Shown in pieces: positions 1 through 7,437 of a DNA stretch of 64,000 bases. The position numbers and the translations under genes were made by a program. The notes under the pieces were generated by a model, which had not been told where the DNA came from, ran no database searches, and saw only the letters and a list, made by a program, of their open reading frames with translations. The DNA is from Slackia isoflavoniconvertens (GTDB lineage Bacteria > Actinomycetota > Coriobacteriia > Coriobacteriales > Eggerthellaceae). Within the stretch, counting starts at the first letter, position 1. Every line of letters starts with the position of its first letter. The stretch lies in assembly GCF_003725955.1 (NCBI RefSeq), contig NZ_QIBZ01000004.1, positions 62,001-126,000 on the forward strand, read 5' to 3'.

Positions 1-981
1 TGCGGCGCGCGATGAGGCGTCGTCGAAAGCGCGCAGGGCGTCGTCGATAATGCTGCGCGGCTCATCGAGCACGGTAAGCACGGTGCTCGATGCGTAGTCG
101 GCAAGAATTTCGAGGTTGCCATACATGAGCGGCAAGGCTGCGTCGACGCCGTCGTGGTCGTTGCCAGAGTCAATCCATTCGAAAATCTCGCGCCATACAG
201 GGTCGGTTTCTGCTTTTTTAGCCGCAGCTTTCGAGGCCTTGTAGAGCGCAGCTCCGCTCAAGCAGTATTCGCGCACGGGGAAAACGCGCGCTTCGTCAAG
301 CGATGTGATCGTTTGGCCGGTGGAGGGCACGATTCGGCGAATCTCGTCGATTTCGTCGCCGAAAAAGTCAAGACGTACGGGAAAACCCGTATCGCCTGGA
401 AAAACGTCGATGACGCCGCCGCGCACGCAAAACGTGCCGGGGCCTTCGATGGCGTCGCCGGTATTTTCGAAGCCACGAGAGACGAGCGCTCGCTCAACTT
501 CCTCGAACGTGAGCACTTCGCCCGTGGCGGCATCGACGGGTTCTGTATCGCGATTGAAAATGACGGGGGCGAAAACACGTTCTTCATGGGGCGGCAATGC
601 GCGAATGAGCGCAGCTCCGCTTGCGACGACGATTTTTTCCTCGCCGCGTTGAAGGGCCCAGCCAGCTGCCGTTCGGCGCGCGACCTCACGCGCGTCGGGA
701 CGCTTCGGCGCAAAGGGGTAATCGCTCCGCGCGGGAAAATGCAGCACGGTTTCGTCGCCTACGTACGACGCGAGCGAGCGCGCGAAGTTTGAAGCGGCGT
801 CTTCGCCGGGCACGACGACCAACATGGGTTGCGGCGTGTCGGCGAAACGAGCCGCAACGGCGAATGCGCGCGCTGATGAAGCGATGCCGAGCGCCGCGTC
901 GCAGCCTGCGTCGAGTTTGCTGTAAACCGCCGAAAGCGCTTCGCTTTCGCGGAGGGCTCTCGTAAGCGCGTCAATGAGCAT
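1..981 (-). CDS. mfd: Transcription-repair coupling factor Mfd, N-terminal part
   Basis: The gene runs off the left edge, so only the first 327 codons are present. Mfd is a DNA translocase that removes stalled RNA polymerase and recruits UvrA. The visible part corresponds to the UvrB-like N-terminal module: translation starts MLIDALTRALRES, and the diagnostic stretch RGGVIDVFPGDTGFPVRLDF followed by FGDEIDEIRRI lies around residues 190-220, with the usual hit on 'VPSTGQ' after it. The ATG at 979-981 is the first in-frame start of a long open frame. The helicase motor, RecG-like motifs and RNA-polymerase-interaction domain would lie outside the window. Family identity is confident; full length cannot be judged. 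Confidence 0.92.
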   Translation of the reverse strand, partial: MLIDALTRALRESEALSAVYSKLDAGCDAALGIASSARAFAVAARFADTPQPMLVVVPGEDAASNFARSLASYVGDETVLHFPARSDYPFAPKRPDAREVARRTAAGWALQRGEEKIVVASGAALIRALPPHEERVFAPVIFNRDTEPVDAATGEVLTFEEVERALVSRGFENTGDAIEGPGTFCVRGGVIDVFPGDTGFPVRLDFFGDEIDEIRRIVPSTGQTITSLDEARVFPVREYCLSGAALYKASKAAAKKAETDPVWREIFEWIDSGNDHDGVDAALPLMYGNLEILADYASSTVLTVLDEPRSIIDDALRAFDDASSRAA

Positions 982-1405
982 GCTGCCGCCTTATCGTTAA
1001 TGAGTATAGTTTGTGTTCTATACGTCTTGCCAAACACCAAAAGCCGCATTGCGCGGCCGAATGGGTTGAGTATAACAAAGCAGAATGGAAGCTCGATGTG
1101 GCGCGCATTTGTTTGGTGTGGTGCCGAATTTGCTCGATGTGGCACAAATGTGCGGTTGTGAACCCCCTTGTGAAGGGGCGTAGTTTACGTCAACTGTAAA
1201 ATACCAGGTCAACGCTTAATCTCTTTCAGTACTGTCTTAAGCACCACTTGATTCTGGAAAAAATATCGTTCACAACCGCAAATCTGTGCCAAAAAAGGAC
1301 GAATCTGTGCCAAAAATAGAAGCTCCTGCAACATATACACCCTGTTATTCGTGTTAGAGGCGTCGACGAATAACCACGGCGATCGCATGACAGGTAAGGA
1401 ATCGA
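982..1405. repeat. Intergenic region with an inverted repeat and AATCTGTGCC-type units
   Basis: No gene is seen in these 424 bases between mfd and the sigma-factor gene. A 23-nt sequence at 1141-1163 recurs as its reverse complement at 1268-1290 with 21 of 23 matches; its core is GTTCACAACCGCA followed by TGTGCC. Further related units flank it: GAATCTGTGCCAAAAA at 1301-1316 next to the right arm, and reverse-complement CGATGTGGC-type units at 1094-1102 and 1135-1143. The arrangement is a two-sided cluster of short related units about 105 bases apart. It may be a dispersed intergenic repeat or a regulator-binding array for the divergent mfd and sigma genes. Confidence 0.55.
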
Positions 1406-2065
1406 ATGAGTATCGACAATGAAGAGAGAAAGAAACGGTGCGCTGAAGCGATGCGCGTGCATGGCGATGCAGTGTATCGCTTGGCTTTCGCGCGCTGTCG
1501 AAATACGGCCGACGCCGAGGATATCTTTCAGACAACGTTCCTTAGGTTCTATGCTTCACCCATTCCGTTTGGCAATCCCGAACACGAAAAAGCGTGGCTG
1601 CTGCGCGTATGCATCAATGCGTGCAAAGATCTTCAAAAGAGCGCATGGCGCACGAAAGTATCTGCAATGCCCGATGAATTCGATGTTCCTGACACGAGCG
1701 CGCGAAAAGAGACAACGCCGCAAGAAGAAGCGCTCGATGAAGCTATGCAAGGGTTGTCGCCTGAGCAGCGCACAGTTGTTCATTTGCATTATTTCGAGGG
1801 CTTTTCGACTGGGGAGATAGCGCAAATGCTCGGCATGCGTTCGGCGACGGTGCGCAGCCATCTGCATAGAGCACGTATCGCCATGAGGAATGCCCTCGAG
1901 GATGCGGGTTTTCCGCAGACAAACGGACGAATAGGAGCTCCGGTTAAAGCGCAGAAAGTTTCATCACCCGAAAGACGTTTTTCGAATACGGCTTCTGACT
2001 CTTTTCGCGAATCCGCTCATTTCAACACCGACTCCATTCTAGAAGGAGGAAGCAATGAACGATGA
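1406..2065 (+). CDS. ECF-type RNA polymerase sigma factor
   Basis: A 219-residue sigma-70 family protein of the extracytoplasmic-function group. Region 2 spans roughly residues 10-80 (AVYRLAFARCRNTADAEDIF, then FLRFY and EKAWLLRVCINACKD). Region 4 spans about 110-165 and has a clear helix-turn-helix (GFSTGEIAQMLGMRSATVRS, HLHRAR). About 50 poorly conserved residues follow region 4, longer than in a minimal ECF factor. The ATG at 1406 is preceded by AAGGA. The end overlaps the start of the next gene by 11 bases, so the two are translationally coupled. This layout suggests a sigma factor with its membrane-bound regulator; the signal is unknown. Confidence 0.9.
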   Translation: MSIDNEERKKRCAEAMRVHGDAVYRLAFARCRNTADAEDIFQTTFLRFYASPIPFGNPEHEKAWLLRVCINACKDLQKSAWRTKVSAMPDEFDVPDTSARKETTPQEEALDEAMQGLSPEQRTVVHLHYFEGFSTGEIAQMLGMRSATVRSHLHRARIAMRNALEDAGFPQTNGRIGAPVKAQKVSSPERRFSNTASDSFRESAHFNTDSILEGGSNER

Positions 2066-3839
2066 TAACGACCTGCGTGCTCTTTATCTCGCATCGCAGA
2101 AAGATGTGCATGCCCCCGAACAATTGAAGGAACGCACACTTGAGCTGCTTGACGGCAACGATGCAACCTTGGCCTCTGCCGCGCTTGAGCCTGCTGCGTC
2201 CGTTCGGAAACAACGTTTCATGGGGCTTGGGCGTAAGCCGTTCTACGGCATTGCCGCGTGCCTGGCGCTTGCGGCTTTGGGTTTTGGAGCAGCGCAGGCA
2301 ATGATGCATACGAATGAGGGCGCCGCCGATGTGGGTGCGCTCGAGACGGCCAACCTTGATTTCGCGGTTAAAGCCTATGCTGCCGGTACGCAATCGCCGC
2401 TTGCTGCGGGCGATAACGGGATGATCGTGTTTGGACATACGAGCGATCTGTCGCAAAACTCGCCAGAATGGGACGACAACGGCACCTATACGGGATGCCT
2501 GTTTAAGGTGGAAGCCGAGGGCGTAAAAACCGTACAGGCGCATATTTCGAAAGGCATGTTGTATCGCTACGATACACAGAATGTGAGCTATGCGAGCAAT
2601 TCTGAGTTATTGTACGAAGCGTCCACATGGAAGCCGCTGAAGCGAGGGCTTGGCGAGCATTTGGGCGCGTATGACGAAGTGGCGGTTGGTATTGCGAATG
2701 ATGGGCTGAGCAAAGACGACCCGAACAAAACCTATCAGGTTCAAACGTCCAAGCGCTTGGGGCAAACCGCCGAGCTCAACTACGACGAAGGCGATGAAAA
2801 TACCTATTTTGGCTTATGGACCGATGAGGTGGGCGACTCTGATGCGTCCGATGATTCGATGCGCGACCAATTCGGAACAATTGCGAATGCGTTTGAAGGC
2901 GCCGAACTTACGGTGACGGTCACTTTCGAAGACGGGCGCACATCGACTCAAACCATCGATTTGCATGCTGGCAATTTCCTTGCCGATTGGGGCGATGGCA
3001 ACAAGGAAGACTTGGGGGCTCTGGCGATACAGCCCACGCTTCTCGAAGATGGCGCAGAAGTGCCCGATAGCGCTCTTGTGTTGCGAACCGTGTACGGTGA
3101 GGTGGCGTCATCGACCGGTGAGGCCTTCCCCTATGCGAATGAGCCCATCAATGAATATGCAAACACCACCGACGAACCTATGAAGTTGCCCAATGATGGC
3201 ACGGGAGACTTCCTGGAAAATGGCGTGCAAGTCGAAATCGGCAAAGACGGCGAAGTTCTGAGTACCTACGCGAGTGCTGCAACAGACGAATCTTCCGAAA
3301 CGATGTTGGACTCAAAGAGCGAACAGACTCCGAGTTTGACGGTGAACGGAATTTCAACGGAGCTTGTTGATTGCCTACCGGAAGGCACGCCGTTCGAAAA
3401 AACCGAGATTGCACGCATGGCTCCCCTGGATTATTGGAACAGGATTATTGAGCAGCGCTGCGGATTCACTATCGACTCGGATTGGAAAGCAAGCGATGGG
3501 GCAAGCATCATCCATGTGAATTATTCCTTGACCAACGGCTCCGACGAGCGCAAGCTCTTTAGGGTGCCCTCTATGCAGTCGCTTGGCCGAATTGATGGCA
3601 GTGCGACCTTCTATAGCGCAGGAAACTCCGCAGCGCCCTTGATGTTCGTTGGCGCAAAGAACGACGGTTCTACGTGCGGCTGGTACGATAACGACGTGGC
3701 GACGCTTGAGCCTGGCGAATCGATGAAGGTCGATTGCTATTACGAAGTGAACAATTCGCTTTTAAGCCGAAACGACCTTGCAATCGCGTTTGGCGCAAAT
3801 GACATTCCGAATATCGCCGTAAGAATTTCTCTTGCCTAA
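2055..3839 (+). CDS. Membrane-anchored protein, putative anti-sigma factor
   Basis: A 594-residue protein with no family I can name with certainty. Residues 1-63 are hydrophilic and include LKERTLELLDGN, fitting a small cytoplasmic anti-sigma segment. A single membrane span follows at about 65-85 (YGIAACLALAALGFGAAQAM), and about 500 residues lie outside the membrane. The outer part is acidic, rich in Asp, Asn and Thr, and has two apparent halves separated near residue 410 by a Ser/Glu-rich linker. AGGAGG stands just before the ATG. The 11-base overlap with the sigma gene is the main support for an anti-sigma role, which remains inference. The stop is followed closely by a hairpin. Confidence 0.7.
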   Translation: MNDDNDLRALYLASQKDVHAPEQLKERTLELLDGNDATLASAALEPAASVRKQRFMGLGRKPFYGIAACLALAALGFGAAQAMMHTNEGAADVGALETANLDFAVKAYAAGTQSPLAAGDNGMIVFGHTSDLSQNSPEWDDNGTYTGCLFKVEAEGVKTVQAHISKGMLYRYDTQNVSYASNSELLYEASTWKPLKRGLGEHLGAYDEVAVGIANDGLSKDDPNKTYQVQTSKRLGQTAELNYDEGDENTYFGLWTDEVGDSDASDDSMRDQFGTIANAFEGAELTVTVTFEDGRTSTQTIDLHAGNFLADWGDGNKEDLGALAIQPTLLEDGAEVPDSALVLRTVYGEVASSTGEAFPYANEPINEYANTTDEPMKLPNDGTGDFLENGVQVEIGKDGEVLSTYASAATDESSETMLDSKSEQTPSLTVNGISTELVDCLPEGTPFEKTEIARMAPLDYWNRIIEQRCGFTIDSDWKASDGASIIHVNYSLTNGSDERKLFRVPSMQSLGRIDGSATFYSAGNSAAPLMFVGAKNDGSTCGWYDNDVATLEPGESMKVDCYYEVNNSLLSRNDLAIAFGANDIPNIAVRISLA

Positions 3840-3845
3840 ACGAAC

Positions 3846-3874
3846 GTGGGGCAGGTGATCGTCTCCTGCCCCAC
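3846..3874 (+). terminator. Hairpin after the sigma/anti-sigma operon
   Basis: GTGGGGCAGG at 3846-3855 pairs perfectly with CCTGCCCCAC at 3865-3874 around a 9-base loop. It begins 6 bases after the stop codon. The U-tract is weak (TCTAAG), so termination efficiency is uncertain. Confidence 0.65.
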
Positions 3875-3925
3875 TCTAAGATATAAGTGCCAGCGATATA
3901 GACTTAAAGCGCACGGAGCATATGG

Positions 3926-4594
3926 CTACTTGTTCTTAACCATATCCAAGAACAGCTGGTGAATGGAATTGTCGGCATCGAGCTCTGGATGGAATGAAAG
4001 CGCAAGCTGGTTGTCCTGGCGAACTGCGACGATATCGCCGTCCACGCGAGCAAGCACCTCGACGCCCTCGCCCACTTCTTCAACCAGGGGGCCGCGAATA
4101 AACGTCATGGGAACCGCGCCGAGCCCCTTGAATTCCTCGATAGCGCGGAAACTGCCCAACTGGCGACCGTATGCGTTGCGACGAACCTTGATGTTCATGG
4201 TGGCGAAATAGGGCGGCGCAGCTGGATCGGGCGTGTTGCTGGTCACGTGTAGGGTGGAGCCAGCGACCGATTCTGCGAACGTAGAAAGGGATTTGGCGCC
4301 CGTGCCCTTGCCCTGGGATACTTCGTTCGCAAGCAGAATCATGCCAGCGCAGGTCGCAAGCACCGGAATGCCGCTGGCGATTCGCGCCTTCAGGTCGTCG
4401 AACATGCCAAGTTCGCGAAGCAGCTTGCCTTGCACGGTCGATTCTCCGCCGGGAAGCACGATGCCATCGAATTGCTGGTTCAAGTCGCTCGCTTGGCGGA
4501 GCTCGACGCATTGTGCGCCAAGCTGCTCAAGCTTATGTTCGTGTTCAATGAAGGCGCCCTGAACGGCCAGAACGCCAATAAGAGGTTTAGCCAT
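3926..4594 (-). CDS. pdxT: Pyridoxal 5'-phosphate synthase glutaminase subunit PdxT
   Basis: PdxT releases ammonia from glutamine and channels it to PdxS for direct pyridoxal-phosphate synthesis. The protein begins MAKPLIGVLAVQGAF. The glutaminase triad is visible: Cys82 in VLATCAGMI and the HPE pair near the end (LALSFHPELD). The oxyanion region GGEST is at about 50. I chose the ATG at 4594 because it matches the family start; an in-frame ATG lies 12 bases upstream at 4606. At 222 residues it is about 25 longer than the Bacillus protein; the extra residues are around 95-130 (the GKGTGAKSLSTFAES region). It follows pdxS on the same strand but is separated from it by a repeat-filled gap. Confidence 0.93.
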   Translation of the reverse strand: MAKPLIGVLAVQGAFIEHEHKLEQLGAQCVELRQASDLNQQFDGIVLPGGESTVQGKLLRELGMFDDLKARIASGIPVLATCAGMILLANEVSQGKGTGAKSLSTFAESVAGSTLHVTSNTPDPAAPPYFATMNIKVRRNAYGRQLGSFRAIEEFKGLGAVPMTFIRGPLVEEVGEGVEVLARVDGDIVAVRQDNQLALSFHPELDADNSIHQLFLDMVKNK

Positions 4595-4610
4595 ATTTGA
4601 TTCCAATCTT

Positions 4611-4853
4611 CGTCTGCCGGTTGGCGTTTATTCGTCAGGCGATACCTGAGCTCGCACGAACAGCACGTATGTGCTGTTCGGCTCGTGCGGACGCTGCCGA
4701 CTAAACGCCAACCGGCAGACGGCGCGCGTTACCTTCATTATGCGAAGCGGGGGTCTCATCCTTTAGTCGGGCCTTTCCGCACGAGCCGAAAGCCACTTAA
4801 TGTGGCTTTCGTGCGAGCTCAGGCATGTGGCCCGAATGAAGGATGAGACCCCC
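4611..4853. repeat. Complex nested/interlocking inverted-repeat element between pdxS and pdxT
   Basis: Four perfect inverted-repeat pairs fill the gap. A: CGTCTGCCGGTTGGCGTTTA at 4611-4630 with its complement at 4702-4721. B: CCTGAGCTCGCACGAA at 4645-4660 with 4808-4823. C: GGCTCGTGCGGA at 4679-4690 with 4776-4787. D: GGGGGTCTCATCCTT at 4749-4763 with 4839-4853, continued inward by GGGCC/GGCCC. Local hairpins are also present: AACAGCAC/GTGCTGTT around 4666 and GAAAGCCAC/GTGGCTTTC around 4800. A and D each bound a hairpin, while B and C pair across the two, so alternative folds compete. It resembles a palindromic mobile repeat, or an mRNA structure that sets the PdxS:PdxT ratio. Confidence 0.8.
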
Positions 4854-4866
4854 GTGGGTAGCTTGA

Positions 4867-5751
4867 TTATTTGCCGCGCTCGGCCATGAGCAGGGCGATT
4901 TCGCTTTCGTTGATGCCCACCATGGCTTCACCCAAATCTTCGGAAAGCTCGGCGATGAGTTTTGCATCGGTGTAGTTCGCGACGGCCTTCACGATGGCGG
5001 CAGCGCGCTTTGCGGGGTTGCCGCTCTTGAAAATGCCGGAGCCCACGAACACGCCCTCGGCGCCGAGCTGCATCATGAGTGCCGCGTCGGCCGGGGTCGC
5101 CACACCGCCTGCAGCGAAGTTGACAACGGGGAGTTTGCCGTTGTCGTGCACTTCCTTGAGCAGGGCATGCGGAACACCGAGCTGCTTGGCCGCCTCGAAG
5201 AGCTCATCTTCGGCCATGCCTGCCACGCGGCGAATCTCGCTCTGCATAGCGCGCATGTGAGTCACGGCCTGAACGACGTCGCCCGTGCCCGGTTCGCCCT
5301 TAGTGCGAATCATGGATGCGCCCTCGGCGATACGGCGAAGGGCTTCACCCAAATCGCGCGCGCCGCAGACGAACGGCACGGCGAACTTCGTCTTGTCGAT
5401 GTGGTACACATCGTCGGCGGGCGAAAGCACCTCAGACTCGTCGATGTAGTCGATGTCAATCGCTTCAAGAATTTGAGCTTCGACGAAATGTCCAATGCGG
5501 CATTTCGCCATAACCGGGATGCTTACGGCTTCCTGGATGCCCTTGATCATTTTCGGGTCGCTCATGCGCGACACGCCGCCAGCTGCGCGAATGTCTGCAG
5601 GAATGCGCTCCAGGGCCATAACGGCACACGCGCCGGCTTCCTCGGCGATGTGCGCTTGCTCGGGTGTGGTGACGTCCATGATGACGCCGCCCTTGAGCAT
5701 TTGGGCGAGGTTACGGTTGAGCTGTGAGCGATTTTCGGTAGCTTCAGTCAT
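4867..5751 (-). CDS. pdxS: Pyridoxal 5'-phosphate synthase lyase subunit PdxS
   Basis: PdxS makes pyridoxal phosphate from ribose 5-phosphate, glyceraldehyde 3-phosphate and PdxT-derived ammonia, and forms a dodecamer. The 294-residue length is normal. Conserved landmarks are [20 protein letters not shown] near the start, [19 protein letters not shown], the substrate-binding lysine in [15 protein letters not shown], and the second active lysine in [10 protein letters not shown]. The ATG at 5751 is preceded by GAAAGGAAGG, so a longer in-frame start at 5832 is unlikely. It is divergent from a MocR-type regulator, which fits PdxR control of vitamin B6 synthesis. Confidence 0.97.
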   Translation of the reverse strand: MTEATENRSQLNRNLAQMLKGGVIMDVTTPEQAHIAEEAGACAVMALERIPADIRAAGGVSRMSDPKMIKGIQEAVSIPVMAKCRIGHFVEAQILEAIDIDYIDESEVLSPADDVYHIDKTKFAVPFVCGARDLGEALRRIAEGASMIRTKGEPGTGDVVQAVTHMRAMQSEIRRVAGMAEDELFEAAKQLGVPHALLKEVHDNGKLPVVNFAAGGVATPADAALMMQLGAEGVFVGSGIFKSGNPAKRAAAIVKAVANYTDAKLIAELSEDLGEAMVGINESEIALLMAERGK

Positions 5752-5803
5752 GATGGCCTTCCTTTCGGGCTTTGTTTGGAATGCCTGAAATCCTATCGAG
5801 TTA

Positions 5804-5880
5804 CTGGTATTATTCGTAGCACCACTTTGCATTGTTTTACTAGGGTCAGATTAATACCAGATTGCTTTAGTTAGCTAAAG
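5804..5880. promoter_or_regulatory. Candidate PdxR operator region
   Basis: In the 150-base divergent gap, CTGGTATTA at 5804-5812 is matched by TAATACCAG at 5852-5860, a perfect 9-base inverted pair with a 39-base spacer. A second palindrome, CTTTAG-TTAG-CTAAAG, is at 5865-5880. Separated half-sites are typical of MocR/PdxR binding. Assignment to this regulator is inferred from position. Confidence 0.55.
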
Positions 5881-5908
5881 TGATAAGGCCAGTTTGAAAG
5901 CAGGCGCC

Positions 5909-7363
5909 ATGCTTACCTATGACATGGATCAACGCGGGGAAGAATCTTTGTACGCGTATCTGTACGATTGCATGCGCGCCGACATTGAAAATGGCTCCAT
6001 CGCGGCAGGCGAAAAACTCCCCTCAAAGCGTAAGCTTGCCGATCATTTGGGAGTGAGCATCGTCACGGTCGAAGGCGCCTATCGCCAGCTCATTGCGGAA
6101 GGCTATGTCGAATCGCGTGCACGCCGCGGTTATTTCGCTGCATATATCTCAAGCTCGAATACTCGCGCCCTAACGAAGGAGGGCGGCGTCGCACCCGCGG
6201 GCACCTTCATGCCTGATGCATTTGAACATAAAGGCGAAAATGAGCCGGTCTTTTCGCCCTCATACGCATTCGATTTGTCGAAAGGCCAGCTTCCCGAAAG
6301 CCTTTTCCCGTTAGCTTCGTGGTCGAAGGCGCTACGCGACACGCTTACGCAGGAGCCCGCATCTGCGCTCGTTGGCGAGAGCGACCCTTTGGGGTGCATG
6401 GCGCTTCGCGAGGAGATATCGCGATACCTCCGACAGACGCGTGGGCTCGTAGCTCCGCCCGAGAATATCGTGGTGGGTTCGGGCGCGCAAACTCTGTACA
6501 ACCTTATCGTGCAGCTCATTGGCCGAAACAGAACCGTCGGCGTTGAAGACCCCGGCTATCCAAGACTTCGCAGGGTGTATGGCGCAAATAATGTGCGCCT
6601 TTCCCCTATTCCGCTTGATGCATCGGGTGTGTCGATGGCTTCGGTTCGCGCGGCGGGCGTCGATAGGCTGCATATCACGCCTTCTCACCAGTTCCCCACG
6701 GGTATCGTGACAAGCGTGAGTCGACGTCACGAATTGCTCGGTTGGGCGACCGAGGTGCCTGGCCGCTACATTATTGAAGATGATTACGACTGCGAGTTTC
6801 GCCTGGCTGGGCGCCCGATTCCTACGCTTCAGGGAATCGATGCTTCTGAGCGCGTCATATATACCAACACGTTTTCAAAAAGCCTCGGCTCGGCTTTTCG
6901 CATCGCTTACATGGTGCTACCCGACCATTTGGCTCGCCGTTATCGAGACGAGCTGGCGTTTTATTCATGTACAGTTCCGGCGATTGATCAGCTTGCTCTC
7001 GCCCGCTTCATGCAGCGCGGCGAATTCGAGCGGCATGTGAATCGTTTGCGTACCCATGCCCGCGATGTGCGCGATGCCTTCCTCGCCACGCTTAAGGACG
7101 CATTGCCGCAGGGAAGCTTTACTGTCGCGGGGCACGATGCTGGCCTGCATTTCGTTCTTGGCTTTCCCGAAATCGATGATGCTCGATTCGCCGAAAGCCT
7201 CGCTGAAAATTTGGTGCGCATGCCCTCGCTTCGAGAATTCAGCATGAAGAAAAACGACGCAACGAACGATTGTCGTTACGTCGTTCAATACCTTCAATTG
7301 TCGGAGGACCAAGCGCGCAATGCGGCGCTCGCAATTGCTCGGGCGTATGCGTCGATTCACTGA
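5909..7363 (+). CDS. pdxR: MocR/PdxR-type transcriptional regulator (GntR-aminotransferase fusion)
   Basis: An N-terminal GntR-type winged helix (about residues 1-75: LPSKRKLADHLGVSIVTVEGAYRQ) is joined to a fold-type I aminotransferase domain. The PLP-binding lysine is in NTFSKSLGSAFRIAY, at about residue 324. Such regulators sense pyridoxal phosphate and usually activate pdxST when it is scarce. The divergent position next to pdxS makes that role likely. ATG at 5909 is used; a TTG at 5894 with AAGG in front and an ATG at 5924 are alternatives. Length, about 484 residues, is normal for the family. The symbol rests on family plus context. Confidence 0.88.
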   Translation: MLTYDMDQRGEESLYAYLYDCMRADIENGSIAAGEKLPSKRKLADHLGVSIVTVEGAYRQLIAEGYVESRARRGYFAAYISSSNTRALTKEGGVAPAGTFMPDAFEHKGENEPVFSPSYAFDLSKGQLPESLFPLASWSKALRDTLTQEPASALVGESDPLGCMALREEISRYLRQTRGLVAPPENIVVGSGAQTLYNLIVQLIGRNRTVGVEDPGYPRLRRVYGANNVRLSPIPLDASGVSMASVRAAGVDRLHITPSHQFPTGIVTSVSRRHELLGWATEVPGRYIIEDDYDCEFRLAGRPIPTLQGIDASERVIYTNTFSKSLGSAFRIAYMVLPDHLARRYRDELAFYSCTVPAIDQLALARFMQRGEFERHVNRLRTHARDVRDAFLATLKDALPQGSFTVAGHDAGLHFVLGFPEIDDARFAESLAENLVRMPSLREFSMKKNDATNDCRYVVQYLQLSEDQARNAALAIARAYASIH

Positions 7364-7437
7364 CGCGGGCTCGAAACGAGCGGCACTCGCGCGCATTTGC
7401 AGATGGGGATTTCTCCCCATCCGCCTTTCATGCATGG

